Assembly: GCA_003990955.1 (NCBI GenBank)
Contig: BIFV01000011.1
Span: 1-64,000 of the forward strand
DNA length: 64,000 nucleotides
Origin: Sporomusaceae bacterium FL31
Lineage (GTDB): Bacteria; Bacillota; Negativicutes; DSM-1736; Dendrosporobacteraceae
Direction of reading: 5' to 3'
Each line of letters starts with the position of its first letter. Position 1 is the stretch's first letter. The position numbers and the translations under genes were made by a program. Below the pieces are notes generated by a model. The model was not told the DNA's origin and made no database searches. It worked only from the letters and a program-made list of their open reading frames with translations. Positions 39,465 to 47,132 of the stretch are shown here, piece by piece.

Positions 39465-40325
39465 TTAATGTCCGGAAGCGCCAAGCTTCTTTTGCAATAT
39501 TTTACCTGGTATGGTAAACATCAGATTAAAGATGAGAATGGTTAAGATCAATAACGCGCCAATACCATCGGCGATATTAACCCGGTCTGGAACTAAGCCA
39601 ACCGCCATAACATACCACATGTGTACAGCCAACGTCTCCCCGGCGGCAGTTACATCAAAATCAGGCACTATTCTTGACACCGTGGTACCAGCAGTAAAAA
39701 TTAGAATGGCAGTCTCCCCCAACGCTCGTCCTGCAGTTAAAGTAATACCAGTAATAATACCCGGTAATGCGTTTGGAAGTACTACCCGCCAAATTGTCTG
39801 CCATTTCGTTGCCCCAAGAGCCAGACTAGCCTCACGATAATGCATCGGGACTGTACGGATCGACTCTTCCGTAACCCGGACAAGCACCGGCAGATTGAGC
39901 AGCGTCAAAGTCAAAGCACCACCGATAATACTAAAACCCAATCCGAACATGTTCACAAAGATAATCATGCCAAACAAGCCTAAAACGATCGACGGAACTG
40001 TAGCCAGGCTCTCGGTACTTAGTCGGATTAAATCGGTCAGGCGATTATTGCCTGCATATTCAGCCAAATATATGCCAGCACCAAGAGCGATCGGAATAGA
40101 ACTAAACATAGACAGCAATAAAATATAAAAAGAGTTAAATAGCTGCGGTCCAACCCCGCCGCCCGCTTTCATCTCACTAGGCATACCAAATAGGAAATCG
40201 AATGACAATACAGGTAATCCTTTATATAAAATAAACAATAAAAAGGCAGCCAAAATACCGACAATCAGTAATCCGGACAGCCACATAACACCAGTGGCTA
40301 ATTTATTCATAATCCGTGCCGACAT
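39465..40325 (-). CDS. pstA: Phosphate ABC transporter permease PstA
   Basis: 286 residues with six TM helices. Forms the channel with PstC. Motifs: ALGAGIYLAEYAGNNRLTDLIR, STESLATVPSIVLGLFGM and the cytoplasmic EAA loop (HYREASLALGATKWQTIWRVVLPNALPG) that docks the ATPase PstB. Starts directly after pstC stops. The ATPase gene pstB is absent after it. Confidence 0.95.
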   Translation of the reverse strand: MSARIMNKLATGVMWLSGLLIVGILAAFLLFILYKGLPVLSFDFLFGMPSEMKAGGGVGPQLFNSFYILLLSMFSSIPIALGAGIYLAEYAGNNRLTDLIRLSTESLATVPSIVLGLFGMIIFVNMFGLGFSIIGGALTLTLLNLPVLVRVTEESIRTVPMHYREASLALGATKWQTIWRVVLPNALPGIITGITLTAGRALGETAILIFTAGTTVSRIVPDFDVTAAGETLAVHMWYVMAVGLVPDRVNIADGIGALLILTILIFNLMFTIPGKILQKKLGASGH

Positions 40326-41213
40326 TTACGCCACTCTCCTTTGAGCAATCCGTCTAATAATCAAAATCATTGCCAGCGAAATTAGCAGCAATACCAGCGC
40401 CATCAAAAACAGGGAGTTCCCCCAAGCCGAACCAAAGGGAGTGTTCCCCATCTCAACCACAATCTCACTTGGTAAGGTTGATGTCGGCATAAATAAGGAA
40501 CGTGCAAGCTGCGGCGTATTCCCGATAACCATTTGCACAGCCATCGTTTCACCAACTGCCCTGGCCATAGCCAAAATAATCGAAGTAAGAATTCCCGGCA
40601 GCGCAGCTGGCAACAATACTTGCCAGATAGTTTGCCAACGGGTTGCTCCTAAAGCTAGTGAGGCCTCTTCCAAAGGCCGTGGCACTGATCTTAGCGCATC
40701 TTCTGAGATACTGATAATAGTTGGCAATATCATGACCGCTAAAATAACTGCGGCAGAAAGCAACCCAAAACCAATACTAACATGGAAGAATTCACGTACG
40801 AAGGGTACCAGGATGGTCAAACCGACATAGCCATAAACAACCGATGGAATCGCCACATATAAATCTGTTGCTGGGCGCATAATCTCTCTAATCCAGCTTG
40901 GTGCAATCTTAGCCATAAATACCGCGCCAGCCAATCCCAATGGTGCTCCAAAGAAGATGGCCAGCATCGTGACAGCCACTGAGCCAACAATAAAGCTCAA
41001 TGCACCATATTGTCCTTCCATAGGGTCCCATTTGGTAGTAAGAAAAAATTCCAGCGGACTTACCTCAGCAAACGTCATTAGGCCTTGCTGACCAACAAAT
41101 ACGATTATAGCCAAAATAATGACCGTCATTAAAAAGGCACTGGCAATAAATAAATAGCGTACATAGCGATCATATAAAAGTTTTAATTTATGGTCACGGT
41201 TGACTGTATTCAT
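40326..41213 (-). CDS. pstC: Phosphate ABC transporter permease PstC
   Basis: 295 residues with six TM helices. FVGQQGLMTFAEVSPLEFF, PATDLYVAIPSVVYGYVGL and the EAA loop (PRPLEEASLALGATRWQTIWQ) identify it. ATG 41213 is chosen because AAGGAG lies nine bases before; longer starts have no SD. It has its own predicted PhoP-box promoter, 74-140 bp upstream, after a terminator that ends most pstS transcripts. Confidence 0.94.
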   Translation of the reverse strand: MNTVNRDHKLKLLYDRYVRYLFIASAFLMTVIILAIIVFVGQQGLMTFAEVSPLEFFLTTKWDPMEGQYGALSFIVGSVAVTMLAIFFGAPLGLAGAVFMAKIAPSWIREIMRPATDLYVAIPSVVYGYVGLTILVPFVREFFHVSIGFGLLSAAVILAVMILPTIISISEDALRSVPRPLEEASLALGATRWQTIWQVLLPAALPGILTSIILAMARAVGETMAVQMVIGNTPQLARSLFMPTSTLPSEIVVEMGNTPFGSAWGNSLFLMALVLLLISLAMILIIRRIAQRRVA

Positions 41214-41286
41214 AACGTTATGCTCCTTTGCCGCTAATTCCATGACAAGCTTCACATCCTTACATGTATGTTCTAGTTCATCTAAA

Positions 41287-41353
41287 ATTATAAGCAAAAG
41301 TGCCTATTGTCATTGTTAGGATAATGTTAAGTTTTTGTTAATTTTTCAGTAAC
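41287..41353 (-). promoter_or_regulatory. PhoP-box promoter of pstC
   Basis: Plus-strand GTTAG/GTTAA/GTTAA/AGTAA at 41315, 41326, 41337 and 41348, so on the coding strand TTAACA-like boxes stand at exact 11-bp steps. The last box is followed by 21 bases and a perfect TATAAT (41292-41287). There is no -35 hexamer, as expected when PhoP recruits the polymerase. Confidence 0.75.
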
Positions 41354-41410
41354 AATACCATTAAGCTGTTATCAATCAACAACATCAAATATCACCTTAG
41401 AAAACAAAAA

Positions 41411-41433
41411 GAGCCATGCCATCGGCATGACTC
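41411..41433 (-). terminator. Terminator between pstS and pstC
   Basis: GAG-t-CATGCC / GGCATG-g-CTC with TTTTTG after it on the minus strand. Would let the binding protein be made in excess over the permease. Confidence 0.85.
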
Positions 41434-41446
41434 GTAATGTGAAAGA

Positions 41447-42298
41447 CTATTTCTTCATTTTTGTTACTGGGATAAAGCCAGTCTTCTCAGCATAGTTTTC
41501 TTGGAATTCTTTGCTCATAACATAATCAATGAAAGCTTTCACTGCGCCAGTTGCTTCACCTTTTGTATACATGTGACCGTAGGTATAAACTGGATACTGA
41601 CCGCCAGTAACCGCCTCAGGAGAATATTTAACACCATTGAAAGATAATGTTTTCACTGTATTATCTGCATAAGGAGCATCTACATACCCGATAGCGCCTG
41701 GAGTGCTGGCAATAGCCGCTCTTACAGCCCCGTTAGAATCCTGAATTACAGCATTATCAGTAAAGTTTGCGCCTTTTAATACAACTTCAGCAATAGTTGC
41801 ACGGGAACCAGAAGATTTCGCACGATGAACAAGGGTAATTTTTTGGTCTTTGCCGCCAACTTCTTTCCAGTTGGTTACTTTACCAGTCATAATATCTACA
41901 TATTGCTGTTGTGTTAAATTATCAACCGATACATCCGGATTTACAATAAAGACGAATGGAATTACGGCGACTTGATGATCCACTAATCCTTTGTCTTTAA
42001 AATCTGCTGGCAGGTTAACATCAGAGTTACCAATATTCACAGAGCCTGCAGCCACTTGGTTCATCCCGGTAAAGGATCCACCACCAGCAATATTTACAGT
42101 TACTTTAGCGTTCTTCTTTTGGAATTCTTCTTGCGCAGGTTTAAGCAATGGCAAAAGTGCAGTCGAACCGGAAGCAGTCACAGTACCTTGTAAATCAGCG
42201 GCAGCCTCTTTTTGTCCGCCACAGCCGGCAACAAAAGTCACGCCAAGCATTAAGGCAACCGCGGCTATCATCATTTTGGATTTACGTAAAAACTTCAT
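41447..42298 (-). CDS. pstS: Phosphate-binding lipoprotein PstS
   Basis: 283 residues. Lipoprotein signal with lipobox FVAGC. The phosphate-binding signatures are VTASGSTALLPLLKPA, AGGGSFTGMNQVAAGSVNIGNSD, and VHRAKSSGSRATI. Captures phosphate outside the membrane for PstCA. ATG 42298 is chosen for its GGGAGGG SD nine bases upstream; an earlier in-frame start at 42334 would lie upstream of the -10/SD region. Controlled by the PhoP boxes that also form the element's left attachment site. Confidence 0.95.
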   Translation of the reverse strand: MKFLRKSKMMIAAVALMLGVTFVAGCGGQKEAAADLQGTVTASGSTALLPLLKPAQEEFQKKNAKVTVNIAGGGSFTGMNQVAAGSVNIGNSDVNLPADFKDKGLVDHQVAVIPFVFIVNPDVSVDNLTQQQYVDIMTGKVTNWKEVGGKDQKITLVHRAKSSGSRATIAEVVLKGANFTDNAVIQDSNGAVRAAIASTPGAIGYVDAPYADNTVKTLSFNGVKYSPEAVTGGQYPVYTYGHMYTKGEATGAVKAFIDYVMSKEFQENYAEKTGFIPVTKMKK

Positions 42299-42338
42299 TA
42301 ATAAGACCCTCCCATATAATAGTAAATTACACAACTTT

Positions 42339-42392
42339 ATTGTAAGCCACCGGGCTAGTTTTTGTGTTAAGGCTTTGTTAATTCTATGTTAA
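42339..42392 (-). promoter_or_regulatory. PhoP-box promoter of pstS, overlapping attL
   Basis: On the minus strand TTAACA occurs three times without mismatch, separated by exactly 5 bases (42392-42387, 42381-42376, 42370-42365). A 20-base gap and the -10 hexamer TACAAT (42344-42339) follow. All three boxes lie inside the 34-bp att repeat. Confidence 0.85.
42359..42392. repeat. attL, 34-bp direct repeat
   Basis: Identical over 34 bases to 59250-59283. The flanking bases differ at once on both sides (G/A before, T/C after). Consists of three GTTAA words 11 bp apart. Confidence 0.92.
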
Positions 42393-42483
42393 TTTTATGT
42401 GATTAACTATGTTTATGGGTGCTTATTATTGATGGATTTATAGGCATTTACGCTCTACTCTGATTAACCCTATTTAATACTAA

Positions 42484-42502
42484 CTGTCCCAAAAACTGTC
42501 CC
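42484..42502. promoter_or_regulatory. Left pair of integrase arm-type sites (putative)
   Basis: CTGTCCCAAAA at 42484 and again at 42496, 12 bp apart. The same pair, in the same orientation and spacing, occurs near the right end (59152 and 59164). Such short repeats next to att cores usually bind the integrase N-terminal domain. Confidence 0.55.
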
Positions 42503-42529
42503 AAATTTCATTCTCACTAATCAAAGAAA

Positions 42530-42547
42530 AAGAGCCCTAAGGCTCTT
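42530..42547 (-). terminator. Terminator near the element's left end
   Basis: AAGAGCC-N4-GGCTCTT followed by T-rich sequence on the minus strand; ends the membrane protein gene and guards the pstS promoter from read-through. Confidence 0.75.
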
Positions 42548-42557
42548 AATTTATTAG

Positions 42558-42992
42558 TTATATGAGATATGTAAAAAACATTAATGCAGTCCCTATTAAG
42601 TATAATAGCTTCCAGAGCTTAACATTCAATATCTCAAAATATCCTGGTCCAGCTATATACTGTTGATCTGATATTCTACCAAATACCGAAATAAAAATAA
42701 AGAATCCAGACATCATTCTTATTCCTGTTATGATTGTAGAGCTTAAAAACATGCCAGAGTTATAATAGCAAGTAGCAATAATAACTGTTGCAATTGCCAT
42801 TCCAACATAAGTTTTAATAGCTTCTATTACTTTTTCTCTGAACTCTTTTGCATCGCCAATTAAATTATTTATTGTACTTTCCTTATCAGCTTGACTTGCA
42901 ATCTGATATTCAGCAATAACAATTTCCGCCTGTTCTCTTCCTGCTTTTTCAGGATTAATCATTGTTTTTATAACATCTAATAAAAGAGAAAT
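42558..42992 (-). CDS. Three-TM membrane protein of the element
   Basis: Not recognised. Helical N-terminus (INPEKAGREQAEIVIAEYQI), then TM segments at about 48-68, 75-95 and 113-133 counted from the first Met at 42962. That ATG has no SD. A strong AGGAGG lies upstream and the same frame stays open to an ATT codon at 42992, nine bases after it, giving a natural-looking start (ISLLLDVIKTM). The true start is therefore uncertain and may be non-canonical. Possibly cargo, next to attL. Confidence 0.55.
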   Translation of the reverse strand: MSLLLDVIKTMINPEKAGREQAEIVIAEYQIASQADKESTINNLIGDAKEFREKVIEAIKTYVGMAIATVIIATCYYNSGMFLSSTIITGIRMMSGFFIFISVFGRISDQQYIAGPGYFEILNVKLWKLLYLIGTALMFFTYLI

Positions 42993-43063
42993 AACTACCC
43001 GCCTCCTGCATTTTTATACAGCATTCGGCAATTACACATTTAAGTCCTGCTTAACACAATATG

Positions 43064-43092
43064 TAAAAAAACCGCCCTGATTAGAACGGTTT
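43064..43092 (-). terminator. Terminator of the 70-residue gene
   Basis: AACCG...CGGTT followed by a long T-run on the minus strand. Confidence 0.7.
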
Positions 43093-43108
43093 TAAGCGAT
43101 TTATATGC

Positions 43109-43321
43109 TTATCTATGATCACCACTTCTATGGTCATCAAAAGCTTTATTTACGGCTGTAACTATTTGATCAGCAAGTGCCTCGTTATTCATTACAATTA
43201 TACTTGTTATAATATTACTAAGATCATCTGCACTTATCATTGCTCCTGACCTTAATCCAAAATCCTCCAAATATCTTTGCAATTCTTCAGGAGTTAATCC
43301 AATATAAAGATTTGAACTCAT
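43109..43321 (-). CDS. Small hypothetical protein, 70 residues
   Basis: Not recognised. Soluble, acidic, with a probable helical pattern (LTPEELQRYLEDFGLRSG, NNEALADQIVTAVNKAFDD). Clear SD AAAGGAG before the ATG. A 26-bp motif shared with the leader of the 46395 gene lies 36-61 bp upstream. Own terminator. Confidence 0.65.
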   Translation of the reverse strand: MSSNLYIGLTPEELQRYLEDFGLRSGAMISADDLSNIITSIIVMNNEALADQIVTAVNKAFDDHRSGDHR

Positions 43322-43356
43322 TAATCAACATCTCCTTTTACCAAATTAATGCAACC

Positions 43357-43382
43357 TTCGGCAAAAGGAACATTATTCCTGC
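43357..43382 (-). repeat. Element leader motif, copy 1
   Basis: On the minus strand GCAGGAAT-N6-CCTTTTGCCGAA. 23 of 26 bases match copy 2 at 46433-46458. Both stand upstream of small minus-strand genes. Confidence 0.6.
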
Positions 43383-43395
43383 TATAAACAAAGAA

Positions 43396-43419
43396 ACCGC
43401 CTACATAGTTGTAAGCGGT
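43396..43419 (-). terminator. Terminator of the integrase gene
   Basis: ACCGC-c-TAC ... GTA-a-GCGGT followed by TTTCTTTG on the minus strand. Confidence 0.7.
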
Positions 43420-43425
43420 ACTGTT

Positions 43426-44568
43426 CTAGATACCCATTAAATACGCCGTTATGGTATCCGTAATCCCTTCTTTGTCCCCTGGCAGTAAATGGCCATACAC
43501 ATCATAGGTAATGCTTATATTTGAATGCCCTAGATACTCAGAAAGAGCTTTAATATTTACCTTTTGAGATATACATATGCTAGCAAACGTATGGCGTAAA
43601 TCGTGAAATGTCCGACGCTCTATTCCTGACTTTGTAATTAATGAAGAAAACTTAATATCAATTCCATTCAATACTGCTACTTTGCCATTCTCCCTTGCAA
43701 ACACAAGATTATTCTTCTCGTATGCATCACCTATTTCGAGCTGCTCAGCAGCCTGGCGTGCTTTATGGCGCTTAAGCTCATCCACAACAATCTTACTTAT
43801 TGGAATATCTCTTACTGCTGTGGGTGTTTTAGTGCTGCCGATCTCATACTGCTTCGCTTCTCGATTATATTTTACTCCGTGCCTTACATGGATGGTTTTA
43901 GATTTTAAGTTCACATCCTGCCAGGTTAAGGCTGCAAGCTCACCTTTGCGCATACCAGTGTATATTGCTAGATAAATCATAGAATAAAGCCTATCGCTCT
44001 CTACAGTCTTTAATAATTTACCTATTTCTTCTTTGCTTAATGGCTTTACGACTTTATCCTTAACAGCAGGTAACATTAAGCTTACCGCTGGATTCTTAAT
44101 GATATAACCATCCACCATTGCCATTTTTAGAGCATTTACCAATATAGCCTTAATCAGTTCTAGTGTCATGGGCGATAGCTTCTTAGACTTCTCATTAAAA
44201 AACTCTTGAATTTGTATACGCTTTAGCTGTTTAAGTATTACCCCGCCCAACTTCGGTGTAATGTGATGATTAACCTGGTGCTCGTAGCTAGCATAGCTTG
44301 TAACCTCTAGGGCGGGCTTTTTATACGTTTTGAGCCATTTAGTAAGCCACTGGCCAACAGTCATTTTATTAGCGGTCATATCAAGTCCGGCTTCAACGTC
44401 CCTAATAAAATTCTTAGTATTCTGTTTGCATTCGCCCTCAGTACCGCCATATATGCTTTTACGTTTCTTAATCCCATTGTGGTCGGAATAACTAATCTTC
44501 TGACACCAACGATTCCGCTCTTTATCATATTTGGGCTTCGTGCCAGCACCATTTTCTCTTCTTTCGGC
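43426..44568 (-). CDS. int: Tyrosine-type site-specific integrase
   Basis: 380 residues. The N-terminal arm-binding domain (KPKYDKERNRWCQKISY, about 8-55) is followed by the SAM-like core-binding domain (MTVGQWLTKWLKTYKK) and the catalytic domain. Catalytic residues are visible as R in TGMRKGELAAL, HxxR in HDLRHTFAS, the H of EYLGHSNI and the nucleophile Tyr in ITYDVYGH. TTG 44568 is chosen because AGGAGGG lies seven bases before it; the upstream extension has no SD. Expected to recombine the 34-bp PhoP-box attachment site. Confidence 0.95.
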   Translation of the reverse strand, partial: AERRENGAGTKPKYDKERNRWCQKISYSDHNGIKKRKSIYGGTEGECKQNTKNFIRDVEAGLDMTANKMTVGQWLTKWLKTYKKPALEVTSYASYEHQVNHHITPKLGGVILKQLKRIQIQEFFNEKSKKLSPMTLELIKAILVNALKMAMVDGYIIKNPAVSLMLPAVKDKVVKPLSKEEIGKLLKTVESDRLYSMIYLAIYTGMRKGELAALTWQDVNLKSKTIHVRHGVKYNREAKQYEIGSTKTPTAVRDIPISKIVVDELKRHKARQAAEQLEIGDAYEKNNLVFARENGKVAVLNGIDIKFSSLITKSGIERRTFHDLRHTFASICISQKVNIKALSEYLGHSNISITYDVYGHLLPGDKEGITDTITAYLMGI

Positions 44569-44846
44569 CAAGTTAATACCCTCCTGATAAATGATACTTA
44601 TTCGCCAATCCGTTCGTTTGCTTATACAGTAATTATTCGCCATAGAACGTACATAAAACCTCTTTAAGTCCTTATCTTATAAGCATTCTAACTCTAGAAT
44701 ACAAGCAAAATAGCGACAATAGCGATCGCCTCAATACTAAATGGTTATTCTTACTCTAAATCAACTTGCTTCAGCATTATTTTGTTCTAATGGCTGTACG
44801 CTTATAGTTCCTCTTTTGTTCCGCAACTCGGGCATAATAAAACCAT
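44569..44846. other. Intergenic region upstream of int
   Basis: 278 bp between the integrase and the next minus-strand gene. No convincing gene on either strand; probably holds the int promoter. Confidence 0.5.
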
Positions 44847-45149
44847 CTATACCTTTAAATTCTGACCATTTGGCGTCCAGGCCAATCCCAAAGTTAAAAA
44901 TCTCAAGCCATCAGCAAACCCTTGGCGATATACAATATTTTCAGTAACAGATCCTTGATCAGCATAAGCGTTCACTAATTTCATCAACGCCGGATGTTTA
45001 TTAATTAATCCAACAAGCTCATCATAAGCGGCTTCAATTTCTTTCGAAGCCGCTACAAACTCTGGATATTGCATTAATATATTTGTATTAATTGAAGCAT
45101 TAATAGTTTCGTCCATTGCACAACCCGTTAGTTTGTTAAATATGTTCAA
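44847..45149 (-). CDS. Hypothetical protein, about 100 residues
   Basis: Not recognised; acidic N-terminal half with helices (EFVAASKEIEAAYDELVGLI), then AYADQGSVTENIVYRQGFADGLRFL. Could be a small regulator or structural protein of the element. The start TTG 45149 follows GGGAG by eight bases and overlaps the end of the preceding small gene by 14 bp, which suggests translational coupling. Confidence 0.6.
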   Translation of the reverse strand: MNIFNKLTGCAMDETINASINTNILMQYPEFVAASKEIEAAYDELVGLINKHPALMKLVNAYADQGSVTENIVYRQGFADGLRFLTLGLAWTPNGQNLKV

Positions 45150-45282
45150 AATAATCACTCCCACCAAGTAAATTTTCTCTCACTAAAACATCATAGACTT
45201 CTTTACTTATAACTAAAGTCATATCAATCTTCCCTTTGTGCAAGATTAAAGTTACACATTCTTTCTTGCATCTTTTAGACAT
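45136..45282 (-). CDS. Small basic protein, 48 residues
   Basis: Open frame from ATG 45282 to TAA 45136, starting MSKRCKKECVTLILHKGK and ending GGSDYFEHI. Two cysteines near the N-terminus. GGGG lies ten bases upstream of the ATG. Coupled to the following gene by overlap. Function unknown. Confidence 0.5.
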   Translation of the reverse strand: MSKRCKKECVTLILHKGKIDMTLVISKEVYDVLVRENLLGGSDYFEHI

Positions 45283-45439
45283 TAGTATTCAACCCCTTAA
45301 TCCATCCACGCTTTTATATCGTTATGATTTAAATATACACCATATCGTTATAACAATCAACACTATATCAAATATTTATAAACTATATTTACAAAATTGA
45401 AACTATAGTGTTATCATAAAATGCAGGGAGGTGTTTACA

Positions 45440-45658
45440 ATTTACGACAAAATTGGAAATGAAATTAGGTCTTATATTGCACTTAGCGGATTAACATTAC
45501 AACACATCGTTAAAACTATGAACGAAAAACGACTACCTGAAAACCAAACAACACCGCAGAATATATCCAATAAACTTTCAAGAGGAACGCTAAAATACAG
45601 CGAGGCCAAAGAAATTGCTGAAGCAATTAACTTCAAGATTGAATGGAAAGCTAAGTAA
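45440..45658 (+). CDS. Small HTH-like regulator, divergent from the integrase side
   Basis: About 72 residues (YDKIGNEIRSYIALSG...), one of two plus-strand genes of the element. The pattern SGLTLQHIVKTMNE...TTPQNISNKLSRGTLKYSEAKEIAEA fits a Cro/Xre-like HTH, so it may be the repressor. AGGGAGG is at 45425-45431; the GTG at 45431 is inside the SD, whereas the ATT at 45440 has the correct 8-base spacing, so a rare AUU start is possible. A terminator follows. Confidence 0.6.
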   Translation: MYDKIGNEIRSYIALSGLTLQHIVKTMNEKRLPENQTTPQNISNKLSRGTLKYSEAKEIAEAINFKIEWKAK

Positions 45659-45682
45659 ATTTACATATTGGCACAAAAAAAC

Positions 45683-45715
45683 AGATCAGCTTATTTTAAA
45701 GCCGATCTATTTTTT
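45683..45715 (+). terminator. Terminator of the HTH gene
   Basis: AGATC-a-GC ... GC-c-GATCT followed by ATTTTTT. Confidence 0.8.
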
Positions 45716-45965
45716 GCACAAACTGATCTACTTTGAACAGCGATATTCGCCCATATACCTAAAATATCTCGCTCACACTCTCTGGTTTTCGCTCGTTTTC
45801 TTTGTTTTTCTGTTTTACGTTTCCTACTAACAATAGTAGGTCTGCTCAAAAATTATTGAATTTCCCGAAATCTTGCGTCTCTTGGGGCTCCGCTCTTTAA
45901 TACTCCTGTTTTCGCAGGTTTTCGCCCCCCATATGCCCTGTGGGGTTATCCGCGGTGTATTTCCA
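45716..45965. other. Gene-free stretch in the element
   Basis: About 250 bp without a supported gene. A short inverted repeat (CCTACTA / TAGTAGG near 45823-45840) is the only structure noticed. Confidence 0.5.
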
Positions 45966-46175
45966 TCACCGCAACACCTTCCCACTCACAGCCTTATAAC
46001 CCGATTGCGTCGGCCTACATCCAGCATTAAACGTCTGCATTGCGTCGCGTATCTCATCACGCGGGCGACGGCGACCAGTAACACAGAATCTATCAGAGGT
46101 GTGGTCAATGGCGGTGGCTGTGCAGTTACCGGATGTATTATATTTGCAGTCAGTGTCAGTGCAGGTTATTGTCAT
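45966..46175 (-). CDS. Cysteine-rich small protein (DUF1540-like)
   Basis: 69 residues. The N-terminus ITCTDTDCKYNTSGNCTATAI fits the pattern CxxxxCxYNxxGxCxAxxI of DUF1540 proteins, which probably bind zinc. The rest is basic (TGRRRPRDEIRDAM). ATG 46175 is preferred over an upstream frame start because AGGAGGT lies nine bases before. Function unknown. Confidence 0.65.
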   Translation of the reverse strand: MTITCTDTDCKYNTSGNCTATAIDHTSDRFCVTGRRRPRDEIRDAMQTFNAGCRPTQSGYKAVSGKVLR

Positions 46176-46203
46176 TGATTGGCACCTCCTAATAGTAAAA
46201 GAA

Positions 46204-46223
46204 AAAGAGCCCGAAAGCTCTTT
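46204..46223 (-). terminator. Terminator of the 52-residue gene
   Basis: AAAGAGC-N6-GCTCTTT with T-run on the minus strand. Confidence 0.75.
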
Positions 46224-46236
46224 CCTCACTCGCTTA

Positions 46237-46395
46237 TTACTTTTTAGCATTATCCATAAGAATAGCAGAACCATTCTGCGACAACTGCTTCCCGACTTCA
46301 CTCATAACCTGTAAAGCAGCGGCATGGTTATCACCACAAGATTTTAATATTTGTTTTGTTAAATCATTAGTGATTTTCGTTGTGTCAATATCCAT
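46237..46395 (-). CDS. Small hypothetical protein, 52 residues
   Basis: Open frame ATG 46395 to TAA 46237, reading MDIDTTKITNDLTKQIL at the start and GSAILMDNAKK at the end. Predicted all-helical and soluble. A GGGGGCG stretch precedes the start. The repeated GCAGGAAT...TTGCCGAA motif lies 38-63 bp upstream and a terminator closes the unit, so it is probably an independently transcribed small gene. Confidence 0.55.
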   Translation of the reverse strand: MDIDTTKITNDLTKQILKSCGDNHAAALQVMSEVGKQLSQNGSAILMDNAKK

Positions 46396-46432
46396 TTTTT
46401 CAAGCGCCCCCTATTTGCCTTTTCATGTAAAA

Positions 46433-46458
46433 TTCGGCAAAAGGTAAATAATTCCTGC
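46433..46458 (-). repeat. Element leader motif, copy 2
   Basis: Same 26-bp motif as 43357-43382 (23/26 identical) in the same orientation relative to its downstream gene. A weaker plus-strand relative (GCAGGAATATTTTGG) starts at 47783 before the secreted-protein gene. Confidence 0.6.
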
Positions 46459-46571
46459 AAATTTACACTGCCCTCAATTTTGAGGAGTCCTACATTTATA
46501 ACTTTAGTAGTCTGCCGATTTTTCGCCTACCCAGGGAAAGTGAATTCATGCATGCCGTTCTCAACTATTAG

Positions 46572-46883
46572 CTACCATATCGCCGCCTTACGACCAGTGA
46601 AACCCATGACTATAAAAGCAAATCGGTCTTTAGTCATCAAAACTTCACGCTGTTTCCTTCCCTGATTATCTTTATATAAGGTCTCCTTAAAATTCAGGAG
46701 ATTAAATTCTTTACTGCATCCACAGTTAGCTATGGATTGCAGTACATTGTCATGTCGCTTCTCAAACATATCAGCAACATCACGACTGCTTACCATAGCA
46801 ATACCATCAATAGCAGTAACACCTAACATGTTGTTTTTGATTTGCTGGATGCGTTGAAGGCGTTGGGTTGCTCGTGTTTTCAT
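46572..46883 (-). CDS. Rha-family regulatory protein, truncated
   Basis: 103 residues. From about 25 on, the sequence is a Rha-type phage regulatory domain: AMVSSRDVADMFEKRHDNVLQSI, then FKETLYKDNQGRKQREVLMTKDRFAFIVMGFTGRKAA. It stops right after GRKAAIW, where Rha proteins usually continue into a helix (K/EW..YI..F). The C-terminal partner domain is missing. This may be a natural short form or a broken gene; no frameshift that restores a longer frame was found. Confidence 0.75.
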   Translation of the reverse strand: MKTRATQRLQRIQQIKNNMLGVTAIDGIAMVSSRDVADMFEKRHDNVLQSIANCGCSKEFNLLNFKETLYKDNQGRKQREVLMTKDRFAFIVMGFTGRKAAIW

Positions 46884-46907
46884 CTCCTTCCTACTATTTA
46901 AGCGACA

Positions 46908-47105
46908 TCAAAATACACGCCCATTCTCAACCATTTCAATAAGCTTATCCTTATTGACGCGATAACCACGCCCGACTTTTACCGTGGGGAATCCCTTAGA
47001 GTGTACTAATTCGTAAGCCCTTGGCGTTGAAATGCCGAGGAACCGCTCAAGCTCCTTGACTGTTATTAAATCTGGCAGCCTCTGTTTTGCATCCATCATT
47101 TTCAC
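46908..47105 (-). CDS. Excisionase-type HTH protein
   Basis: 65 residues with the HTH_17 pattern: LITVKELERFLGISTPRAYELVHSKGFPTVKVGRGYRVNKDKL split over helix, turn and wing. Such proteins act as excisionases or AlpA-like regulators. Lies in the leftward regulatory cluster of the element; SD GAGGTG before the ATG region. Confidence 0.75.
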   Translation of the reverse strand: MKMMDAKQRLPDLITVKELERFLGISTPRAYELVHSKGFPTVKVGRGYRVNKDKLIEMVENGRVF

Positions 47106-47132
47106 CTCACTTAATTTGTATTTGATCGTAAT

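Noticed and set aside
46500..46571. Continuation of the Rha-like protein by frameshift
   Set aside because: Neither alternative frame restores the expected helix; only short peptides before stops.
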